Origin: LDYB01 sp037442385
GTDB lineage: Bacteria; Armatimonadota; Fimbriimonadia; Fimbriimonadales; GBS-DC
NCBI GenBank assembly: GCA_037442385.1
Contig: JBBIQJ010000043.1
Coordinates: 1 to 17,286 of the forward strand
DNA: 17,286 nt
Direction: 5' to 3'
The notes beneath the pieces were generated by a model. The model saw only the letters and a list, made by a program, of their open reading frames with translations, was not told where the DNA came from and made no database searches. Numbering within the stretch: the stretch's first letter is position 1; every line of letters begins with the position of its first letter. Shown here piece after piece: positions 14,244 through 17,286 of this stretch. The position numbers and the translations under genes were made by a program.

Positions 14244-15881
14244 CCGTTTGGGCGCCTCGCCGTAGATGCGCACCTCGCCGACCCACTGATTAGTCATTGT
14301 GGGGTAAATCACGATTCGGGCGTAGCCCCGCAGGCGTCCGCCCTCGCCCTTGTCAAACTCTGCCTTCGCCTTTTCCAGCGACTCTAGCCATGTCAGATTG
14401 ACGGGCAGATTCGCTTCGCGATAAATCTCGGGGTCCAGCGCGTACTGCCATACAATCAGGCGTCGCTGGTTCTGCTTTGCCGACTGCAGGAGTTGCTGAA
14501 ATTCGGCGTCGGGCTGGAGCCAGTATTCGGTGGCGACCACATGGGCGCGCCCCGCCGCATAATAGCGGAGCCACTCCGCAATACGCGTGGCAGCGACCGC
14601 CGTTGTGCCTTCGGCCAGAACCTCGCGCACGGCTTCCGCTTCCTGACGCTCGCCGTCTCTCTCTGAGGAGCGCAGGCCACTCTGCTTAATCAAGCCAAAC
14701 AGCACCATCACCAGCACGAGAGGCGTAATCCCGTAGACAACGCGCTGCACATCCTCTTCTACATAACTGGCGAGCCAACCGCTCAGCCCCACCAGCGCCC
14801 AGAAGAGCGTCCATAAATACAGAGGTTGATAGTCGCCCTTCCAGAAGAGAAGCGCGATCAACGAAAGCACCAGCGCGTAGCCCCCCATCTGGCGCGTAAG
14901 GCTCACCAGCCGATCACTGATGATGCGCTCGCCTGTGGTCACGACAACAATCAGCAAAATCAGCGTTAGCAGCGCCAGCGCCAAAAAGGCGCCTTTTAGT
15001 AGCGTCACGAAGGTGTTAGCGGCGTAATACTGATAGACATCCCGCACACGAAAGGGGCGTCCAAGAGCCAGAAGGGCGTTCTGCGCCTGCTCGCCCATCG
15101 CCTGCCAGTAGAGCCCCGAAAGTCGGGGCGGCGTGATCGCGCTCGCCACGCTCCCGGTCGCCACCCACTCCCCCAGCGAAGGCTTGGGACGCTCCACGCC
15201 ATACGCCATCACGGGGTTCGGCAACACCACAAAATAGACTACAAGATAAATGGCAAGCGTGATGCCCAGCAATCCCCCCCAGTAGCCCCCTGCCCGATCG
15301 CGCCGTGTTGCGACTATCCCCACCGCGATTGCAGGGAGAAGCGCAAACAGGTTAACCCCGCACAGGAGTCCGCCCGCCACACCCAGCCGTGTGAGGCTGG
15401 CAGTGTCCACTTCGCGAGGCGCCAGCGTGTGGAGCGCGCTTTTCGCCCACCATGCCATCAGAAACAACACTATAGCCGCGAAGCTGAACATCGTAGCGCC
15501 GTTCAGCGCGACATTAGAAAAATAGAACAGGACTGTGAGCCAGCCAGTCAACCCCGCATTTAAACCCACCATTCGGAAGATGCGATACAGAATCAGTCCT
15601 GTCAGTGTGATGGCAACCGCGCCCAAAATCTGCGCGCTTTCCAGGAGGGGGAACATCAGTGCAAGCGGCTTGGTCAACACCCAGAAGAGCAACATCCCCA
15701 ACGGCGCGTGCCCGCTCCAGAAGCCCAGCGAATCGCGGCGGAACCCTTCTGCGACAGCGGCAATTTGACGCAAACTCTCGTAATCCACATAATACGAACG
15801 CAACACGGCGGTGAGCGCGAGATACGCCACGCTCACAAGCCACATCCCTGTGGGTATGCCCCAAATCTCCCTCTTGAACAT
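14241..15881 (-). CDS. Multi-pass membrane protein, GT-C-like topology, with soluble C-terminal domain; function unknown
   Basis: A 546-residue protein with about ten or eleven hydrophobic segments (roughly 12-29, 58-78, 84-101, 113-148, 165-190, 200-220, 293-315, 332-348, 352-372, 380-398) and a polar C-terminal domain from about 400 to the end. The first loop has YVDYES (31-36) and later SGHAPLG (56-62), loosely like the acidic first loop of GT-C glycosyltransferases, but there is no decisive family signature. A role in building or sensing the envelope fits its place just before the ECF sigma factor. The start is uncertain: the ATG at 15881 directly follows a terminator T-run and has no Shine-Dalgarno; an in-frame ATG at 15845 is an alternative but would cut into the first helix. 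Confidence 0.7.
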   Translation of the reverse strand: MFKREIWGIPTGMWLVSVAYLALTAVLRSYYVDYESLRQIAAVAEGFRRDSLGFWSGHAPLGMLLFWVLTKPLALMFPLLESAQILGAVAITLTGLILYRIFRMVGLNAGLTGWLTVLFYFSNVALNGATMFSFAAIVLFLMAWWAKSALHTLAPREVDTASLTRLGVAGGLLCGVNLFALLPAIAVGIVATRRDRAGGYWGGLLGITLAIYLVVYFVVLPNPVMAYGVERPKPSLGEWVATGSVASAITPPRLSGLYWQAMGEQAQNALLALGRPFRVRDVYQYYAANTFVTLLKGAFLALALLTLILLIVVVTTGERIISDRLVSLTRQMGGYALVLSLIALLFWKGDYQPLYLWTLFWALVGLSGWLASYVEEDVQRVVYGITPLVLVMVLFGLIKQSGLRSSERDGERQEAEAVREVLAEGTTAVAATRIAEWLRYYAAGRAHVVATEYWLQPDAEFQQLLQSAKQNQRRLIVWQYALDPEIYREANLPVNLTWLESLEKAKAEFDKGEGGRLRGYARIVIYPTMTNQWVGEVRIYGEAPKR

Positions 15882-15917
15882 AAAAAACAGGATTCAGCCT
15901 CTCTGGACTGAATCCTG
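15882..15917 (-). terminator. Rho-independent terminator of the alcohol dehydrogenase gene
   Basis: A perfect 10-bp inverted repeat, CAGGATTCAG (15888-15897) and CTGAATCCTG (15908-15917), with a 10-nt loop, is followed on the minus strand by TTTTTT (15887-15882). It lies 22 nt after the alcohol dehydrogenase stop. The T-run runs straight into the ATG of the next gene at 15881, so read-through, if it occurs, would feed that gene. Each arm contains one GANTC sequence (GATTC 15891-15895; GAATC 15910-15914). Confidence 0.88.
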
Positions 15918-15939
15918 CCTGCGGCAGATGCGTTCAGCC

Positions 15940-17091
15940 TTATTCAGGAGTATAGGTCGCAATATGGCGGAGTAGTTGCTTGACCTCTTCGCGTGTCGGT
16001 TGAACGGGGTTGAACAGAATGGAGCCGTCAGCGAAGGTGAGGTCGGTCAGAGTTTCCAGGTCGTCCTCGCTGACTTTGATGCCCACATCGAGCAGGTGTG
16101 CGGGGATGCCCACTTCGGTCAGCAATTGACGCACTTTCAGAACGCTGTCTTCAGCAATCGGCATGCCCAGCGCCTGCGCAATCTGCTCGAAGCGTTCCTG
16201 ACGGTGGGGCAGATTGTATTGCATCACGACGGGGAGCGCAAGGGCGCAACAGAGTCCGTGCGGGAGGTCGTACAATCCGCCCAGCGCGTGGGCAATCGCG
16301 TGCGCCAGCCCCACCATGCTGTTATTAAAGGCGGCGCCTGCAATTGTGGCGGCGAACGCCATGCCCGCGCGCGCCTCGAGGTCGTTTTCGCCATCCGCCA
16401 CAGCGCGGGGCAGGTACTGGAAAATCAGCCGTATCGCCTCGAACGCCAGCATGTCGGAAAAGGGGTTCGCCTGCAGGTCGACAATCGCCTCGATGGCATG
16501 GGTGAGGGCATCGGCACCTGTCTGAGCGGTCGCGGCGGGCGGCAGGCGGCGGCTCATTTCGGGGTCCACAATCGCCAGATGGGGTGCCAGATAGCGGCTC
16601 AACACAGGCATCTTCTGGCGGCGCTCCGTGTCGGTGAACATCGCAATAAAGGTAACTTCGCTCCCCGTGCCCGCTGTGGTAGGAATCGCTATCAGGGGTT
16701 TGCAGACGTCGGGCACGGTATCGGTGCCTTCATAGTCGCGCACTGTGCCCCCAAAGGTGCGGATGGTGTTCACCAGTTTCGCCGTGTCCATCACGCTGCC
16801 GCCCCCGACCGCAATCACCACATCCTTATCGCGCGCCATTGGTACTGCCGCCTCGATACTCTCGATGGTGGGGTTCGGCACAACATCTGAATAGACCTCG
16901 TAGCGAACGCCCTGCTCGCGGAGCTGCGCTTCCACAGGTTCAATCAAGCCTGCCTTAGCGACGCCCCCGTCAGTAATTATCAGCGCACTACCCCATTCGT
17001 GAATGCTGAACTCGAAGCCGAGATTGCCGACCGCGCCCACGCCAAACAGCAGTCGGGTGGGCATTTCGAATCCGAAGAAAGCGTTCTCCAT
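15940..17091 (-). CDS. Iron-containing (type III) alcohol dehydrogenase
   Basis: A 383-residue group III dehydrogenase of the Fe-ADH family (FucO, AdhB and 1,3-propanediol dehydrogenase are relatives), interconverting an alcohol and an aldehyde with NAD(P)H in the cytoplasm. The nucleotide-binding GGGSVMD lies at 96-102, followed by PTTAGTGSEVT. Predicted metal ligands are D194, H198, H264 and H278, in the contexts GADALTHAIEA and GLAHAIAHALGGLYDLPHG, matching the four ligands of FucO. The start is the ATG at 17091, since GGAGG lies 9 nt upstream; an in-frame GTG at 17100 directly abuts that motif and cannot use it. Substrate is not predictable. It ends at a strong terminator and follows gcvT by 60 nt. 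Confidence 0.92.
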   Translation of the reverse strand: MENAFFGFEMPTRLLFGVGAVGNLGFEFSIHEWGSALIITDGGVAKAGLIEPVEAQLREQGVRYEVYSDVVPNPTIESIEAAVPMARDKDVVIAVGGGSVMDTAKLVNTIRTFGGTVRDYEGTDTVPDVCKPLIAIPTTAGTGSEVTFIAMFTDTERRQKMPVLSRYLAPHLAIVDPEMSRRLPPAATAQTGADALTHAIEAIVDLQANPFSDMLAFEAIRLIFQYLPRAVADGENDLEARAGMAFAATIAGAAFNNSMVGLAHAIAHALGGLYDLPHGLCCALALPVVMQYNLPHRQERFEQIAQALGMPIAEDSVLKVRQLLTEVGIPAHLLDVGIKVSEDDLETLTDLTFADGSILFNPVQPTREEVKQLLRHIATYTPE

Positions 17092-17151
17092 CGTTGGCAC
17101 CCTCCGTCATAGGGTTTCGACGCCAGGCGCTCAATTCCTGTCAGGTCGGGG

Positions 17152-17286
17152 CTATGAGCGTTTGAGAAATCGGCGCGTGGTGACGAGCGCGGGGACGGCG
17201 CGTCCGCGAATCTCCACGGCGCACGGAGTGCCCGCTTTCGCCAGTGCGGCGGGCAAATACGCCATCCCAATCCCCTGCTCCAGCGT
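17152..17286 (-). CDS. gcvT: Aminomethyltransferase (glycine cleavage system T protein), C-terminal end
   Basis: The frame is open at the right edge and ends at TAG (17152-17154), showing the last 44 residues. The sequence GIGMAYLPAALAKAGT followed by VEIRGRAVPALV matches the C-terminal beta-barrel of GcvT, where family members read roughly IGMAYV...G..V.V.IRG......V. The enzyme transfers the methylene group of aminomethyl-lipoyl H protein to tetrahydrofolate. The alcohol dehydrogenase start lies 60 nt downstream, with no terminator hairpin between, so co-transcription is possible. No start codon is visible in the window. Confidence 0.8.
   Translation of the reverse strand, partial: TLEQGIGMAYLPAALAKAGTPCAVEIRGRAVPALVTTRRFLKRS

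Noticed and set aside
15274..15280. Run of seven C in the membrane protein gene as a phase-variation tract
   Set aside because: Shorter than typical variable tracts, and similar six- to seven-base C or G runs occur elsewhere in this GC-rich window.
15976..16890. Long open frame opposite the alcohol dehydrogenase gene (304 codons)
   Set aside because: Shadow of a confidently identified gene; composition is atypical and nothing in it resembles a protein family.
16980..17270. Minus-strand open frame spanning the gcvT and alcohol dehydrogenase junction
   Set aside because: It runs out of frame with both genes; the correct frame at the edge encodes the GcvT C-terminus and ends at 17152.
1..17286. 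Signs of a mobile element, prophage, CRISPR array, tRNA or rRNA
   Set aside because: No transposase, integrase, terminal repeat, regularly spaced repeat or tRNA/rRNA-like sequence was recognised on either strand.

Overview
The window is GC-rich bacterial DNA, densely packed with 13 complete or nearly complete genes plus one gene cut off at each edge. A Kdo transferase (WaaA) and a neighbouring DUF374-type acyltransferase point to a diderm with a lipid A-like outer membrane. A secreted HAF-repeat protein with a dockerin-like tail and a CcrM-type methyltransferase outside a recognisable proteobacterial context suggest a deep-branching, probably uncultured lineage such as Armatimonadota. That placement is inference only; there is no rRNA or other marker gene here.

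Layout. (1) 1-461 (+): tail of a GT4-like glycosyltransferase, ending convergently with a 4-base overlap. (2) 458-3921 (-): a GT39-like membrane glycosyltransferase, then a long-chain acyl-CoA synthetase, coupled by ATGA. (3) 3922-4181: a divergent intergenic region with inverted repeats and promoter-like hexamers. (4) 4182-5396 (+): the secreted HAF-repeat/dockerin protein. (5) 5504-9465 (+): a well-formed promoter and palindromic operator, then a Fur/PerR-family regulator, a CcrM-like GANTC-type methyltransferase with a RAMA-like tail, and a P1B-4 transition-metal ATPase, with an 18-nt gap and an ATGA overlap between genes. (6) 9494-15881 (-): a tight run transcribed as membrane protein, ECF sigma factor, DUF374 acyltransferase, WaaA, TIGR00300 (LOR/SDH, ornithine cyclodeaminase-like) protein and a second solitary beta-class DNA methyltransferase. 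(7) 15882-17286 (-): a rho-independent terminator, a type III iron-dependent alcohol dehydrogenase and the last 44 codons of glycine-cleavage T protein (gcvT).

How they may work together. Unit 5 looks like a metal-responsive efflux operon (compare PerR control of the P1B-4 iron exporter PfeT in Bacillus) with a cell-cycle-type DNA methyltransferase inserted between sensor and pump. Unit 6 looks like an envelope-biogenesis operon led by a sigma factor. The Fur-CcrM-ATPase operon is the best candidate for an undescribed arrangement. Other points worth a look are a set of Shine-Dalgarno-less starts preceded by TAnnnT boxes (possible leaderless mRNAs) and a terminator whose U-tract abuts a start codon. 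No tRNA, rRNA, CRISPR array, insertion sequence or attachment site was recognised. No gene-free stretch exceeds 300 bases.
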